Below are positions 27,180 to 36,347 of a stretch of 64,000 nucleotides of DNA, one piece after another. The position numbers were made by a program, and so were the translations under genes. Under the pieces are notes generated by a model. It had not been told where the DNA came from. It did no database searches and worked only from the letters and a program-made list of their open reading frames with translations. Within the stretch, counting starts at the first letter, position 1; each line of letters opens with the position of its first letter. Source of the DNA: Mesonia oceanica (GTDB lineage Bacteria; Bacteroidota; Bacteroidia; Flavobacteriales; Flavobacteriaceae); the NCBI RefSeq assembly GCF_902499555.1, contig NZ_CABVMM010000001.1, positions 186,001 to 250,000 of the forward strand, written 5' to 3'.

Positions 27180-28073
27180 TTATTGCTGTAGTTTTCTACT
27201 ATTCATCACCACTATCGCTGCTAATATTAGGATAATACCTATCCATTGAAGAAAGATTACATTTTCATTTAATAGTAAGTAAGCAGCAGTTACAGCCACA
27301 GGTAATTCAATAGATGTTATAATTACTCCTAGGCCTACATTTATCTTTGGCATTCCCTGTGTCATTAACAGTGGAGGTAAAATGGTCCCAAAAAGCGCTA
27401 AGATTGGTCCCCATTTGGCAAATACCTCCCAGTTAAAGCTTTTATTTAGGTAAGGAATAGATATTAAAGTAACAATTACAAGTCCGCCTAGCATCATCCA
27501 CTTACTTCTAGTAATAGCTGGTAAATGCTTGGCAACCGTGTTTGAAGTGTAAATAGTTACGGTATATGATAATGCTGCCAGTAAACCAAATAATATTCCG
27601 AGAGGACTAATAGTCACTTTATCAAAAAGAATATTTGTAGCCAATACAGTTCCTGTAAGGATTAGTATAACGGCCAATATTTTTAAAAAAGACGGTTTTT
27701 CTTTAGTTAAAATAGAATTGAACACAACTCCCATCCATACACTTTGCATAAGTAATACAATGCCTATTGATACTGATACGTATTGTACTGCTAAATAATA
27801 AAAAGTACTGGTTAGCCCTAGAGAAGTACCAGCAAGGATTAGGTGAAGAATATTTTTTTTTGAAGCCTTTTCAGGAGCTTTTTTCTTGGTATTTCCTTTG
27901 TAGAAAAAATTTAAAATCAACAAACAAGCAAAACCAACTAGCATTTGAGAGAAAGTAACTTCGTAAATACTGTAACCTTCACTATAAGCTAATTTTACAA
28001 AAGTGGTTAAGATGCCGTAGCTTGCCGCACCTAAACCTACCAGAATACCGCCTAATAATATTTTATTTTTCAA
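27180..28073 (-). CDS. EamA/DMT-family permease
   Basis: A 297-residue inner-membrane protein with ten TMs in two EamA repeats (first GGILVGLGAASYGILTTFVK, second GILFGLLAALSYTVTIYTSN). The drug/metabolite transporter family exports or imports amino acids and other small molecules; substrate unknown. The start is TTG 28073, nine bases after the gpsA stop, so it is likely the second gene of a gpsA unit. Confidence 0.85.
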   Translation of the reverse strand: MKNKILLGGILVGLGAASYGILTTFVKLAYSEGYSIYEVTFSQMLVGFACLLILNFFYKGNTKKKAPEKASKKNILHLILAGTSLGLTSTFYYLAVQYVSVSIGIVLLMQSVWMGVVFNSILTKEKPSFLKILAVILILTGTVLATNILFDKVTISPLGILFGLLAALSYTVTIYTSNTVAKHLPAITRSKWMMLGGLVIVTLISIPYLNKSFNWEVFAKWGPILALFGTILPPLLMTQGMPKINVGLGVIITSIELPVAVTAAYLLLNENVIFLQWIGIILILAAIVVMNSRKLQQ

Positions 28074-28082
28074 GACCTTGGC

Positions 28083-29087
28083 TTAATCTAGTTTATCGAC
28101 CAATTTTAAAAATACCTTTTTGGGATTTTTATGATCGTAAAGAATGTGATAAACCGCATTAATGATGGGTGTTTTGGCTTTCTTTTTTCCTTTGTCTTTG
28201 TTTATATGGTAAGCGCTTTTTGTAGCATAATAACCTTCAGCTACCATACTCATTTCCATCTGAGCACTTTTTACGGTATAGCCTTTCCCAATCATATTCC
28301 CAAACATTCTGTTTCTACTGAATACAGAATAACCGGTCACTAGTAAATCGCCTAAATAAGCAGAATCGTTAATGTTACGCTTCATCTTATAGGTTTTTTT
28401 AATGAATCGTTTCATCTCTCGAATAGCGTTACTCATTAAAACACTTTGGAAGTTATCCCCATAACCCAATCCGTGAGCAATCCCGGCGGCGATAGCATAA
28501 ATATTTTTTAGCATTGCGGCATATTCGGTACCTACTACATCTTCGCTAGTCGTACATTTAATATATTCACTACTTATGTGTTCTGCCAAGAAATTAGCAT
28601 GGTCTTCGTTGGCACAAGCAATAGTAAGATAAGAGAGACGCTCTAAGGCTACTTCTTCTGCGTGGCAAGGTCCTGTAATTACCCCAATATTTTCAAAAGG
28701 AATATTATACATCTGATGGAAGTGTTCTCCAACAATTAAACTTGTTTCTGGAACAATACCTTTAATAGCACTAAAAACAATTTTATCCTTTAAAGAAGCG
28801 GTGAGTTCATCTAATTCGGTTTTTAGAAATGCTGAAGGAATTACAAATATTAAATAATCTGCATTTTCTACTGCTTCATTAATATTGCTGGTTAAGTGCA
28901 ATTGAGCCGTGTCGAATTCAACAGAACTTAAATAATTAGGGTTGTGCTCTTCTTTACGTATATGCTCAATGGCTGCTTCGTTACGCATATACCAGTAAAT
29001 TTCATTTACATTTTCGCATAACATTTTAGCGATGGCTGTTGCCCAGCTACCGCCACCAATTACCGCAAATTTTGCGTTTTTGTCCAT
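28083..29087 (-). CDS. gpsA: NAD(P)H-dependent glycerol-3-phosphate dehydrogenase
   Basis: A 334-residue cytoplasmic enzyme reducing dihydroxyacetone phosphate to sn-glycerol 3-phosphate for phospholipid synthesis. Visible: FAVIGGGSWATAIAKML dinucleotide fold (8-24), ITGPCHAEE, AAMLKNIYAIAAGI with the catalytic Lys, and LGDLLVTGYS. Exact -7 element TAACTTTG lies 21 bases upstream. Confidence 0.96.
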   Translation of the reverse strand: MDKNAKFAVIGGGSWATAIAKMLCENVNEIYWYMRNEAAIEHIRKEEHNPNYLSSVEFDTAQLHLTSNINEAVENADYLIFVIPSAFLKTELDELTASLKDKIVFSAIKGIVPETSLIVGEHFHQMYNIPFENIGVITGPCHAEEVALERLSYLTIACANEDHANFLAEHISSEYIKCTTSEDVVGTEYAAMLKNIYAIAAGIAHGLGYGDNFQSVLMSNAIREMKRFIKKTYKMKRNINDSAYLGDLLVTGYSVFSRNRMFGNMIGKGYTVKSAQMEMSMVAEGYYATKSAYHINKDKGKKKAKTPIINAVYHILYDHKNPKKVFLKLVDKLD

Positions 29088-29108
29088 ACCTAAAATTTAA
29101 ATCCTATT

Positions 29109-29116
29109 CAAAGTTA
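29109..29116 (-). promoter_or_regulatory. -7 promoter element TAACTTTG for gpsA
   Basis: Minus-strand TAACTTTG matches TAnnTTTG and ends 21 bases before the gpsA ATG (29087). Confidence 0.6.
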
Positions 29117-29234
29117 AAAGCTAATCTTCTATTAACGATAAAAGCAAGATATTTTTAACATTCAAATAGCTGAATTCATGCAATTATATAGAAAACCCTC
29201 CGTTATACAAATAGATTTTTTGGTTGGTTATTTA

Positions 29235-29272
29235 GTAAAGCCGTTTTGTGATAAGTTGCAGAGCGGCTTTAC
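29235..29272 (-). other. Stem-loop at the end of nadD
   Basis: GTAAAGCCG (29235-29243) pairs with CGGCTTTAC (29264-29272), a 9-bp stem around a 20-base loop that includes the nadD stop codon. No T run follows on the minus strand, so it may stabilise mRNA ends or be a weak terminator. Confidence 0.4.
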
Positions 29273-29856
29273 GATTTATAAAAATTCATTTCATCAATGT
29301 ACTTCCAAACCTTAGAGGGGAGTAGTGGAGTTATTCTCTTCCCTGCTTTTATCGATTTTCTAATAAACGTACTGGAGATTTCCATGATAGGAGCATCTAC
29401 TTTGGTAATCTTAGGATGATGCTGAAACTTTTCTTTTAATTGGGTTGAAGTCATTCGTGGATAGACAAAAATTTCAAATCGCTCTAGGATTACATCATAA
29501 TTTCTCCATTTATGCAGCGTATTGAGGTTATCTTCGCCCATAATTAAGGCAAACGCATAATCAGGATATTTTTCTTCTAAATGAGCAAGCGTATTTACCG
29601 TATAATTGGGTTGGGGTAACGTAAATTCAATTTTACTGGGTTTTAGCTTATCGTATCCTTCGGTAGCTTGGTAAACCATTTCATACCGGTGATGGTCTTC
29701 TAAAAGTGTTCGCTTTTTCTTTAAAGGATTATGTGGTGTCACAACCAACCAGACTTCATCAAGTGGAGTGAACTCAACCATATGGTTGGCAATGGCCAAA
29801 TGACCAATATGGATGGGATTAAACGTACCGAAATATAAACCTATTTTCTTTTTCAA
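29269..29856 (-). CDS. nadD: Nicotinate-nucleotide adenylyltransferase
   Basis: A 195-residue nucleotidyltransferase converting nicotinate mononucleotide and ATP to deamido-NAD. GTFNPIHIGHLAIA (9-22) holds the T/HIGH motif and ISSTFIRKSI the second signature. Last gene of the yicC-gmk-nadD operon; the start follows the gmk stop by three bases. Confidence 0.95.
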   Translation of the reverse strand: MKKKIGLYFGTFNPIHIGHLAIANHMVEFTPLDEVWLVVTPHNPLKKKRTLLEDHHRYEMVYQATEGYDKLKPSKIEFTLPQPNYTVNTLAHLEEKYPDYAFALIMGEDNLNTLHKWRNYDVILERFEIFVYPRMTSTQLKEKFQHHPKITKVDAPIMEISSTFIRKSIKAGKRITPLLPSKVWKYIDEMNFYKS

Positions 29857-29859
29857 AAC

Positions 29860-30432
29860 TTATTGCTGAAGAAAGTTTTTGACTAAACTATAAGATTCAT
29901 TCAATGCTTTTTGCAAATCGTTATTTACAATAATAAAGTCAAATTGAGGAGCTGTAGCCATCTCGATAGAAGCTTTGGCAACGCGCATATTTATCCTGTC
30001 TTCGGTTTCGGTTTTACGTTTTTTTAACCTGATTTTCAGCTCTTCAATACTTGGCGGCTCTACAAAAACTGCCAAGGTACGTTCTGGGTAAATATGTTTA
30101 ATGTCTAACCCACCAACTACATCAATATCAAAAACCACGTGTTTGCCTTGTTCCCAAATACGCTCAACTTCCTTTTTTAAGGTACCGTAAAAATTATCGC
30201 GGTAGACTTCTTCCCACTCTAAAAAATCTTCTTTTTTAATATGGGTTTTAAACTCCTCCAACGACATAAAGTAATAATCTTTTCCGTTTATTTCTCCTTC
30301 ACGGGGTTCTCTAGAGGTTGCTGAAATCGAAAAATCCAGGTTTAAGTCTTTTTGCTTTAATAAATGCTGAACAATGGTAGTTTTACCCGAGCCTGATGGA
30401 GCTGAAAAGACAATGAGTTTACCTTCTATCAT
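29860..30432 (-). CDS. gmk: Guanylate kinase
   Basis: A 190-residue kinase phosphorylating GMP to GDP. P-loop SAPSGSGKTTIV (9-20), the GMP-binding TSREPREGEINGKDYYF region and RLKKRKTETEDRI lid are complete. It starts directly before the yicC stop boundary, consistent with the usual yicC-gmk pairing. Confidence 0.97.
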   Translation of the reverse strand: MIEGKLIVFSAPSGSGKTTIVQHLLKQKDLNLDFSISATSREPREGEINGKDYYFMSLEEFKTHIKKEDFLEWEEVYRDNFYGTLKKEVERIWEQGKHVVFDIDVVGGLDIKHIYPERTLAVFVEPPSIEELKIRLKKRKTETEDRINMRVAKASIEMATAPQFDFIIVNNDLQKALNESYSLVKNFLQQ

Positions 30433-31299
30433 TTAAAGTACGTTTAAAAGTTGTTCTTTTATTTTTTCGAGTTCGTCTTTCATTTGTACGACGAGTTTTT
30501 GCATTGGTGCAAAGTTAGATTTACTACCAATTGTATTGATTTCCCTACCAATTTCTTGACCAATAAAACCTAATTTTTTACCGTTGGAATCGGAAGAATT
30601 TAGCGTTTCCATAAAATAGCTTAAATGGTTTTCTAGGCGCGTTTTCTCTTCTGTGATATCATATTTTTCAATGTAATAAACCAGTTCTTGTTCAAAACGG
30701 TTTTCATCTACATTTTCTTTTAATTCTTCTATACCTTTCTGTAAACGTTCTTTTACCGCAGCTATACGTTGCGGATCGATTTCTATGACCTCTTTTAATA
30801 ACTGCTGAAGTGTATCTATTCTTAAGAGAAAATCTTTTTCAAGTGCTTTACCTTCAGAATTTCTAAAATCATTAATCTCTTCTAAGGCTTCTTCTAAACC
30901 TTGATCAATAGCGTTAAATTCAGATTCATCAATTTCATCACGTTCCGTTTTTAACGTATCGGGTAAACGCATGGCAATTTCTAACAAAGCAGCATCATTA
31001 GTTATTCCTGATGAAGGAATTTCTTTTAATTGCTGAATGTATTTTTTTACGACCTCAGCATTGACAGAAGCCGAAGTAGCTTCACCGGTAATTTCAACAT
31101 ACAATGAAAAATCTACCTTTCCACGAGAAAGTGATTTGGCAATTTTGCTTCTTAAATCTAATTCGCGTTCTCGGTATTGAGAAGGCATACGAGCATTTAA
31201 ATCTAAATTTTTACTGTTTAAAGACTTTAGCTCGATAGTGATTTTTTTATTGGGAAGCTCGACAATACTTTTCCCAAAACCCGTCATTGATTGAATCAT
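30433..31299 (-). CDS. yicC: YicC-family endoribonuclease
   Basis: A 288-residue protein of the YicC/YloC family: MIQSMTGFGKSIVE at the N-terminus, SLNSKNLDLNARMP, and the C-terminal GKKLGFIGQEIGREINTIGS block. E. coli YicC is an RNase acting on RyhB sRNA. First gene of the yicC-gmk-nadD operon with a -7 element 21 bases upstream. Confidence 0.95.
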   Translation of the reverse strand: MIQSMTGFGKSIVELPNKKITIELKSLNSKNLDLNARMPSQYRERELDLRSKIAKSLSRGKVDFSLYVEITGEATSASVNAEVVKKYIQQLKEIPSSGITNDAALLEIAMRLPDTLKTERDEIDESEFNAIDQGLEEALEEINDFRNSEGKALEKDFLLRIDTLQQLLKEVIEIDPQRIAAVKERLQKGIEELKENVDENRFEQELVYYIEKYDITEEKTRLENHLSYFMETLNSSDSNGKKLGFIGQEIGREINTIGSKSNFAPMQKLVVQMKDELEKIKEQLLNVL

Positions 31300-31320
31300 G
31301 CGCTCATTTTAAAAGTTGCG

Positions 31321-31328
31321 CAAAGTTA
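31321..31328 (-). promoter_or_regulatory. -7 promoter element TAACTTTG for yicC-gmk-nadD
   Basis: Minus-strand TAACTTTG ends 21 bases before the yicC ATG (31299), the same spacing as for gpsA. Confidence 0.6.
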
Positions 31329-31382
31329 GTAAAAACAAAATCTTTAACTAATTTATAAGTTGGATTATCTATTGGGCAGGTC

Positions 31383-33497
31383 TCAATTTTTAATCAGTTT
31401 CTTTATAATGTGATTATCTCCGGTAGAAATTTTTATAATATAGGTTCCCGAAGACAATTCTGAAATATATATTGGTTGATCGTTTTTATAGTTGTTTAGA
31501 TTTATTTCTTTAATCTTTTTACCTTTTAAATCAAAAAGTTTTAAAGTTAAAGGGAATCTGTTTGGTTGAGCTTTTATTTTAAAATAGGAGGAACTAGGGT
31601 TAGGGTAAATATTAATGCTTGCCTTATTTTCATACTCTTCATTGCTCAGGGAAGTTTCTATTATAAGGTTAGTGTCGCAGATCGCACTATTTCCATTAGG
31701 GTAAGTAGTTATAAAGCTAATAGTATATTCTCCTAAATTTAGTAGGGTTCCTGGTATTGGATATTGACTATATTCAATATTATTTTGTTCACCACAAATA
31801 CTTTCCATCTCTATATCACCGTTAGCATAAAAGTCTGGTACTACGTAATAAGAGTTTCCGTTTTCAGTATAAACAGTCATATTTTCTGGGCAAGCTATAG
31901 TCGGATCTGAATTGTCAATAACGGTGACCACTGAGTTACAGTAGACGCTGTTATACATATCTGAAATCGTTAAAATAACTTCATTTTCTCCAATATCTGA
32001 GCAATTGAATTCGGAAATATTTATATCAAGATTTATGTCGCTTTCGATTGAATAGGAGCCGTTGTTAATATCCTCTGCGGAGATAGAAATATTACCATCT
32101 TCATTAAGATAGACGGTAATATCTTGACATATTACCGTAGGGAGCTCTATTTTTTTTAGAATATATGCCATTCCAGAATTATCAAGGCTATTTTCGTTGT
32201 TTGAATCTTGATCTTGATTTATAGCTCCACTAATAAAATAATCTCCATCAGCATCAACACTATAGCCGTAGTAATCTCCTAAATCCCTGTCTGTAGCCAC
32301 AATTTTTTGTTTCATTTGCCAGTCGCCTTGGCTGTTTTTTTTATATACATAGGCTGAGCCACTAGAATTAATAGTGTTTTGTTCGTTTTCATCTTCATCT
32401 TCTGAGAAAGCTCCGATAATTACAAAATTACTATTGATACCCACAGAATAACCTAGCCTATCTAATGTGTTTCTTTCTGGAGCAATTATTTTTTGAGATT
32501 GATACCAAATTTCATTTTCATCTAGTTTAAAAATATAAGAGGCTCCTGCATCTTGAAGAGAGTTTTCTCCATTTAAATCATGATCTTCATTAAGAGAGCC
32601 TATAATTACTTCATCATTAAAAATATCACAGGACCAGCCAAAATAATCAATTTCATTTCTGTCTTCAGCTATGATTTTTTGATTTTCTACCCAATTTTCT
32701 GTCTGGTCATTGTAAGAGAAAATATAAGCAGAACCACCAAGTTCTGTATAATTAGTTCCATTAATACCATTACTATCAAAAGGTGCAGTAATAATAGCTT
32801 TATTGCTGTCTACACTTAATGCTCTTCCAAAAGCGTCTCCAAAAGACCTATCTTGGGGTACTAGTTTTTGTGTTTCTTGCCAAATTCCAGAAATATCTTT
32901 TTGAAAATAATAAACTGCTCCGCTTGATGCTAAAGGGTTTTCTTCATTTTCATCTTTATCTTCTTGCGGAGCGCCGATTAAAATTTTATCATTTTGTACA
33001 GCTACATCATATCCGAATTTTGTATTACTATTGCTGGAAACTGATACTGTTAATTTTTGAGTTTGTATCCAGTTTTCATTTTCAGATAATTCAAAGACAT
33101 AGGCACTAGGAGCAGATAATTCAGTTTCTGTAGGACATCCTACGATAATTGTATTTTCATATATATCTATTGAGCTGCCAAATAGTTTTTGAGGTTCTCT
33201 ATCATTAGGGATGATCTTTTGGTGTTGTTGCCATTGATTATTCTCGTCACGTTTAAAGATATATACTGCTCCTGAATTTTCCATAAAGTTTTCTCCATTT
33301 ATATTATAGTCTTGAAAAGGAGCAGCAACAATTGCAAAATCACCAGACATCGCGACTTTATATCCTAATTGATCTGCAAGAGCACGATCTGTAGCAGAAA
33401 GACGATTAATCTCTTGAATAATGGTTTGGCTATAAGGTTTTATTGATAAGAGAAAAAAAGCAAAAAATAAAAGATAGTTCAAGTAAAAATTTTTCAT
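31383..33497 (-). CDS. T9SS cargo with seven FG-GAP-like propeller repeats
   Basis: A 704-residue secreted protein: signal peptide to ~24 (SIKPYSQ), seven repeats of about 55-60 residues (~35-450) of the form DRxxxDxFGxSV...IIGAPxxDxDxxG...GxAYIFKxDENxxWxQxQKI, then HYR/Ig-like domains (~455-620) and a T9SS type A sorting domain (~630-704, INIYPNPSSSYFKIKA ... LSSGTYIIKIS). Seven units suit a closed beta-propeller of the integrin-alpha/FG-GAP kind. D/N-rich loops may bind calcium. I start at ATG 33497, not the TTG two codons earlier. Role is unknown, possibly adhesion. Confidence 0.8.
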   Translation of the reverse strand: MKNFYLNYLLFFAFFLLSIKPYSQTIIQEINRLSATDRALADQLGYKVAMSGDFAIVAAPFQDYNINGENFMENSGAVYIFKRDENNQWQQHQKIIPNDREPQKLFGSSIDIYENTIIVGCPTETELSAPSAYVFELSENENWIQTQKLTVSVSSNSNTKFGYDVAVQNDKILIGAPQEDKDENEENPLASSGAVYYFQKDISGIWQETQKLVPQDRSFGDAFGRALSVDSNKAIITAPFDSNGINGTNYTELGGSAYIFSYNDQTENWVENQKIIAEDRNEIDYFGWSCDIFNDEVIIGSLNEDHDLNGENSLQDAGASYIFKLDENEIWYQSQKIIAPERNTLDRLGYSVGINSNFVIIGAFSEDEDENEQNTINSSGSAYVYKKNSQGDWQMKQKIVATDRDLGDYYGYSVDADGDYFISGAINQDQDSNNENSLDNSGMAYILKKIELPTVICQDITVYLNEDGNISISAEDINNGSYSIESDINLDINISEFNCSDIGENEVILTISDMYNSVYCNSVVTVIDNSDPTIACPENMTVYTENGNSYYVVPDFYANGDIEMESICGEQNNIEYSQYPIPGTLLNLGEYTISFITTYPNGNSAICDTNLIIETSLSNEEYENKASINIYPNPSSSYFKIKAQPNRFPLTLKLFDLKGKKIKEINLNNYKNDQPIYISELSSGTYIIKISTGDNHIIKKLIKN

Positions 33498-33601
33498 GAG
33501 CAATTATTTAGCATATACAATTTACAAAATTCTTATAAACCATTGCTAAAGTTATGCCTGCATAATAAGTTTTATTAATTTTACTTCAAAAATTTGATAA
33601 G

Positions 33602-34093
33602 ATGTACCATAAAGAATTTGAAATTAGATGGAGTGATATTGATGCGAATCGTCATTTAGCAAATTCAGCATATATGAATTTTATGAGTCATACCCGTATG
33701 GCTTTTCTCATGGAAAATGGATTTGGACAAAAACAGTTGGCCGAGTTAAATATTGGTCCAGTAGTTTTTTATGAACACATCTATTATTTTAAAGAGGTGA
33801 TGGCAGGAAAACCGGTAACTGTAACCTTGGAATTAAAAGGTTTATCGGAAGACGGGATGTTCTTTGAATTTTTGCATAACATCTATAACTACAAAGGAGA
33901 ACATTGTGCCAGTTGCGAAATGTTAGGTTCTTGGATAGATTTAAAAGAACGTAGCTTAACAAAATTACCGGACTATTTAATTGAAAATCTAGACCATTTA
34001 GAAAAAACAGAGGATTTTAAGGTATTGACCAAGGAAGATACCCGACGTCATGGTAAAAAGCCACAAAGCATTAATCTTTCTGAGCTGTCGTAG
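33602..34093 (+). CDS. Hotdog-fold acyl-CoA thioesterase
   Basis: A 163-residue cytoplasmic protein of the 4-hydroxybenzoyl-CoA thioesterase/FatA-like hotdog family: EIRWSDIDANRHLANSAY carries the catalytic Asp and the HxxNxxY pattern, then FYEHIYYFKEV and WIDLKERSLTKLPD. Substrate is probably an acyl- or aryl-CoA. Its last 23 bases overlap the 3' end of the convergent EamA gene. Confidence 0.85.
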   Translation: MYHKEFEIRWSDIDANRHLANSAYMNFMSHTRMAFLMENGFGQKQLAELNIGPVVFYEHIYYFKEVMAGKPVTVTLELKGLSEDGMFFEFLHNIYNYKGEHCASCEMLGSWIDLKERSLTKLPDYLIENLDHLEKTEDFKVLTKEDTRRHGKKPQSINLSELS

Positions 34094-34973
34094 TCGGGTT
34101 TTTAGAAACCATATAAACACCTACAAAAACTAAAATTGCAGCAACTATTTTTATCGTATTTAAGGTATCTGCTCCAGTGGTAATCGAATAAAAAATAGCA
34201 ATAAGTGGCTGTAAATAAATAAATGCACTTAGGGTAGAGGCCGATAAGTATTTTAAAGCGTATAAGTTGAGTAAATAGGTGAAAAAAGTGGTTCCTACTA
34301 CAACAAAACCCATTTTCCAAATTGCTTCAAAAGGTAAGCTTTGCCATTGCACTTCTTGAAATTCTGAAAAAGTAATGGGGAAATTGATGATGACAGCAAT
34401 ACTGAAAATCCATTTCATTAAAGTAATGGTATCGTATTTTCTTGCCAGGGGTTTAACAATGATGAGATAAACACCAAATGAAAGTGCGTTTACGATAAAA
34501 AATAAATTTCCCAACGGAATATTAGCAGCAGTTTGATTACTGTTTTTACTAAAAAAGACTAAAAATAAAGCTCCGGCTAAGCCCACAATAATCCCTGATA
34601 TTTTTAATAAAGTTATTCTTTCTTTTAGTAAAAAAGCAGAAAGAATAATGACCATTACCGGTGATAAAGTGGTAATCACAGAGCTATTAATAGGAGTAGA
34701 CATATTTAGTCCTTGAAAGAAAAACAGCATATTAATCACCATGCCGAAAATAGCACAAGCAACAAGTCGGGGCCAATCTTTTCTTTCAATCTTTTCCCAA
34801 GGTTTAAAAATGCTTACCAACCAAAATAGAATGGCAGCTCCTGTAACCCGTAATAAAATGAAGCCAAAAGGTTGAATATAAGTGGGCATTACTCCTTTGG
34901 CTACCGTGTGGTTTATTCCGTAAATGGTACTTGCACCAATAGCTGCGAGAATAGCGAGAATGCGTTTATCCAT
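34071..34973 (-). CDS. EamA/DMT-family permease
   Basis: A 300-residue, ten-TM member of the drug/metabolite transporter superfamily (AAIGASTIYGINHTVAKGVM; PLGNLFFIVNALSFGVYLII marks the second repeat). Substrate unknown. The start overlaps the stop of the ArsC-like gene by eight bases, so the two are translated together. The 3' end runs 23 bases into the thioesterase gene on the other strand. Confidence 0.87.
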   Translation of the reverse strand: MDKRILAILAAIGASTIYGINHTVAKGVMPTYIQPFGFILLRVTGAAILFWLVSIFKPWEKIERKDWPRLVACAIFGMVINMLFFFQGLNMSTPINSSVITTLSPVMVIILSAFLLKERITLLKISGIIVGLAGALFLVFFSKNSNQTAANIPLGNLFFIVNALSFGVYLIIVKPLARKYDTITLMKWIFSIAVIINFPITFSEFQEVQWQSLPFEAIWKMGFVVVGTTFFTYLLNLYALKYLSASTLSAFIYLQPLIAIFYSITTGADTLNTIKIVAAILVFVGVYMVSKNPTTTAQKD

Positions 34974-35319
34974 GAAGTTGCTCCTTCACGGCTTGTACCG
35001 TTTTTTTACTGTTGCCAATAAAAATTTCTCCACCCAAGATAAAAACAGGACGCTTTAAAAAAGTATAATGTTCTAAAATTAAATCTTTAAAATCGTTCTC
35101 TTGTAAATCTTTATTTTTTAAATCACGTTGGCGGTAAAGTTGTGCCCGCTTACTAAATAAACTCTCATAACTTCCGGAGAGCGAATGCATTTCTTCTAAC
35201 TGAGAAGCAGTAATAGCATCGGTTTTAATGTCTTGTTTTTCGACTTCTTCCGGTAAGTTTACTTCGTTAAAAATTCGTTTACAAGTATCGCAGGTAGATA
35301 AATAATATACTTTTTTCAA
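34966..35319 (-). CDS. ArsC/Spx-family protein
   Basis: A 117-residue thioredoxin-fold protein with an N-terminal CDTCK motif (Cys10, Cys13) and the ArsC-like LKRPVFILGGEIFIGN end. Family members include glutaredoxin-dependent arsenate reductases and Spx regulators; no ars genes are nearby, so arsenate reduction is not assumed. Ten bases after the DUF3298 lipoprotein gene and overlapping the exporter gene: a likely three-gene unit. Confidence 0.8.
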   Translation of the reverse strand: MKKVYYLSTCDTCKRIFNEVNLPEEVEKQDIKTDAITASQLEEMHSLSGSYESLFSKRAQLYRQRDLKNKDLQENDFKDLILEHYTFLKRPVFILGGEIFIGNSKKTVQAVKEQLHG

Positions 35320-35329
35320 GATATCGCGT

Positions 35330-36124
35330 TTAATAGTTTAAAAATTGCTGAACTTCATTTTTATTCAAAATCAATTCTAATTGTCCTTCAGAATAACTTG
35401 CGGCTTCGTAAGGATTGTAAATGAGTAAAACTTCGTCTTCAGTAATAGCAATATTTTCGGGTAATTTATAGGTGTCGTCTTCAAAGAAAAATCCTTTTGA
35501 ATTGATATTTTCTGAAGTGATTTTAAACTTTTCCCTAAATTTCTTTTCCGCATAGTCTGTAAACGCTTTTTCATCAGAAAATAAATCAGCATTCGACAAA
35601 CGTTCCCCATTTTTCGGGTTGAAGTTTAAAAACCGTGTCGCTCCATAACCATGTGCGCCACCGGTAAATAAATAAAACTTAGTTTTGTAAGTAAGTAAGC
35701 TATCATTTTTTACCAATTCTTCTTGAGAAATTTCAGCTTCGTAAGTAGCTGGCGATTCGGGAAATTCATTTTTGAATTTAAAATAGTCTTCAATAAACTT
35801 CTCAGCAGCTTCTTCTAGGGTCAATACTGAAGTGGAATCGGGTGTAGAGTTAAAAATTTCTATTAAATAGGATTCATTTTGCTCATTGATCTTTTCTGCA
35901 TTTTCCCCTTTTGCCACTAAATAATCCAACTGAACTTTTGGACATTCGTTTTCTTTGCAAACTTCAAATTGATTACTTTGAATAGTAGCAGAATTTAGCT
36001 GAAGCATTTTTTCTTTAGAAGTCTCTGCTTTATCAGAAACTTCAATTTCTTCCTTTTTAGGATCGCTTTTACAAGCAGAAAGTAATACTGCCAATAATAG
36101 GCTTAAGCCGAAGAATTTTTTCAT
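35330..36124 (-). CDS. DUF4163/DUF3298 lipoprotein
   Basis: A 264-residue lipoprotein: lipobox LLSAC with Cys18, then a K/E-rich linker. The body matches the DUF4163-DUF3298 pair seen in RsiV and related proteins: YKTKFYLFTGGAHGYG and NFNPKNGERLSNADLF, ending YNPYEAASYSEGQLELIL. RsiV binds lysozyme as an anti-sigma factor, but this protein has no TM or cytosolic region, so it cannot be an anti-sigma factor itself. Confidence 0.82.
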   Translation of the reverse strand: MKKFFGLSLLLAVLLSACKSDPKKEEIEVSDKAETSKEKMLQLNSATIQSNQFEVCKENECPKVQLDYLVAKGENAEKINEQNESYLIEIFNSTPDSTSVLTLEEAAEKFIEDYFKFKNEFPESPATYEAEISQEELVKNDSLLTYKTKFYLFTGGAHGYGATRFLNFNPKNGERLSNADLFSDEKAFTDYAEKKFREKFKITSENINSKGFFFEDDTYKLPENIAITEDEVLLIYNPYEAASYSEGQLELILNKNEVQQFLNY

Positions 36125-36200
36125 AGTTAATTTAAATTACTCATCAAAATTAAAGATACTGCCTTTTTGTTTAAACACAAACGGAATGGTACATTTGCTA

Positions 36201-36255
36201 TGATAAAACAAAAATAAAAAATTGATTATGAAATGCGCGTAAACAAGTTTTATCA
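36201..36255 (+). promoter_or_regulatory. Inverted repeat in the metB leader
   Basis: TGATAAAAC (36201-36209) and GTTTTATCA (36247-36255) form a perfect 9-bp dyad 37 bases apart, upstream of metB. It could be a leader stem or a binding site. Confidence 0.4.
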
Positions 36256-36292
36256 TTAACTCTCTAAATGGTGAATTGTTTATGCAAATTTT

Positions 36293-36324
36293 TGAAAGTG
36301 AAAAATTAATTTTTTCACTTTTCA
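36293..36324 (+). promoter_or_regulatory. Near-perfect palindrome just upstream of metB
   Basis: TGAAAGTGAAAAA (36293-36305) faces TTTTTTCACTTTTCA (36310-36324), complementary apart from one-base offsets. It ends 23 bases before the metB ATG, where an operator or attenuator would act. Confidence 0.45.
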
Positions 36325-36347
36325 GTTAATTACAAAATTTTAAACAA

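Noticed and set aside
36125-36347. SAM riboswitch upstream of metB
   Set aside because: I cannot find a SAM-I/II/IV type core; only two dyads are visible, so it is reported as an unknown element instead.
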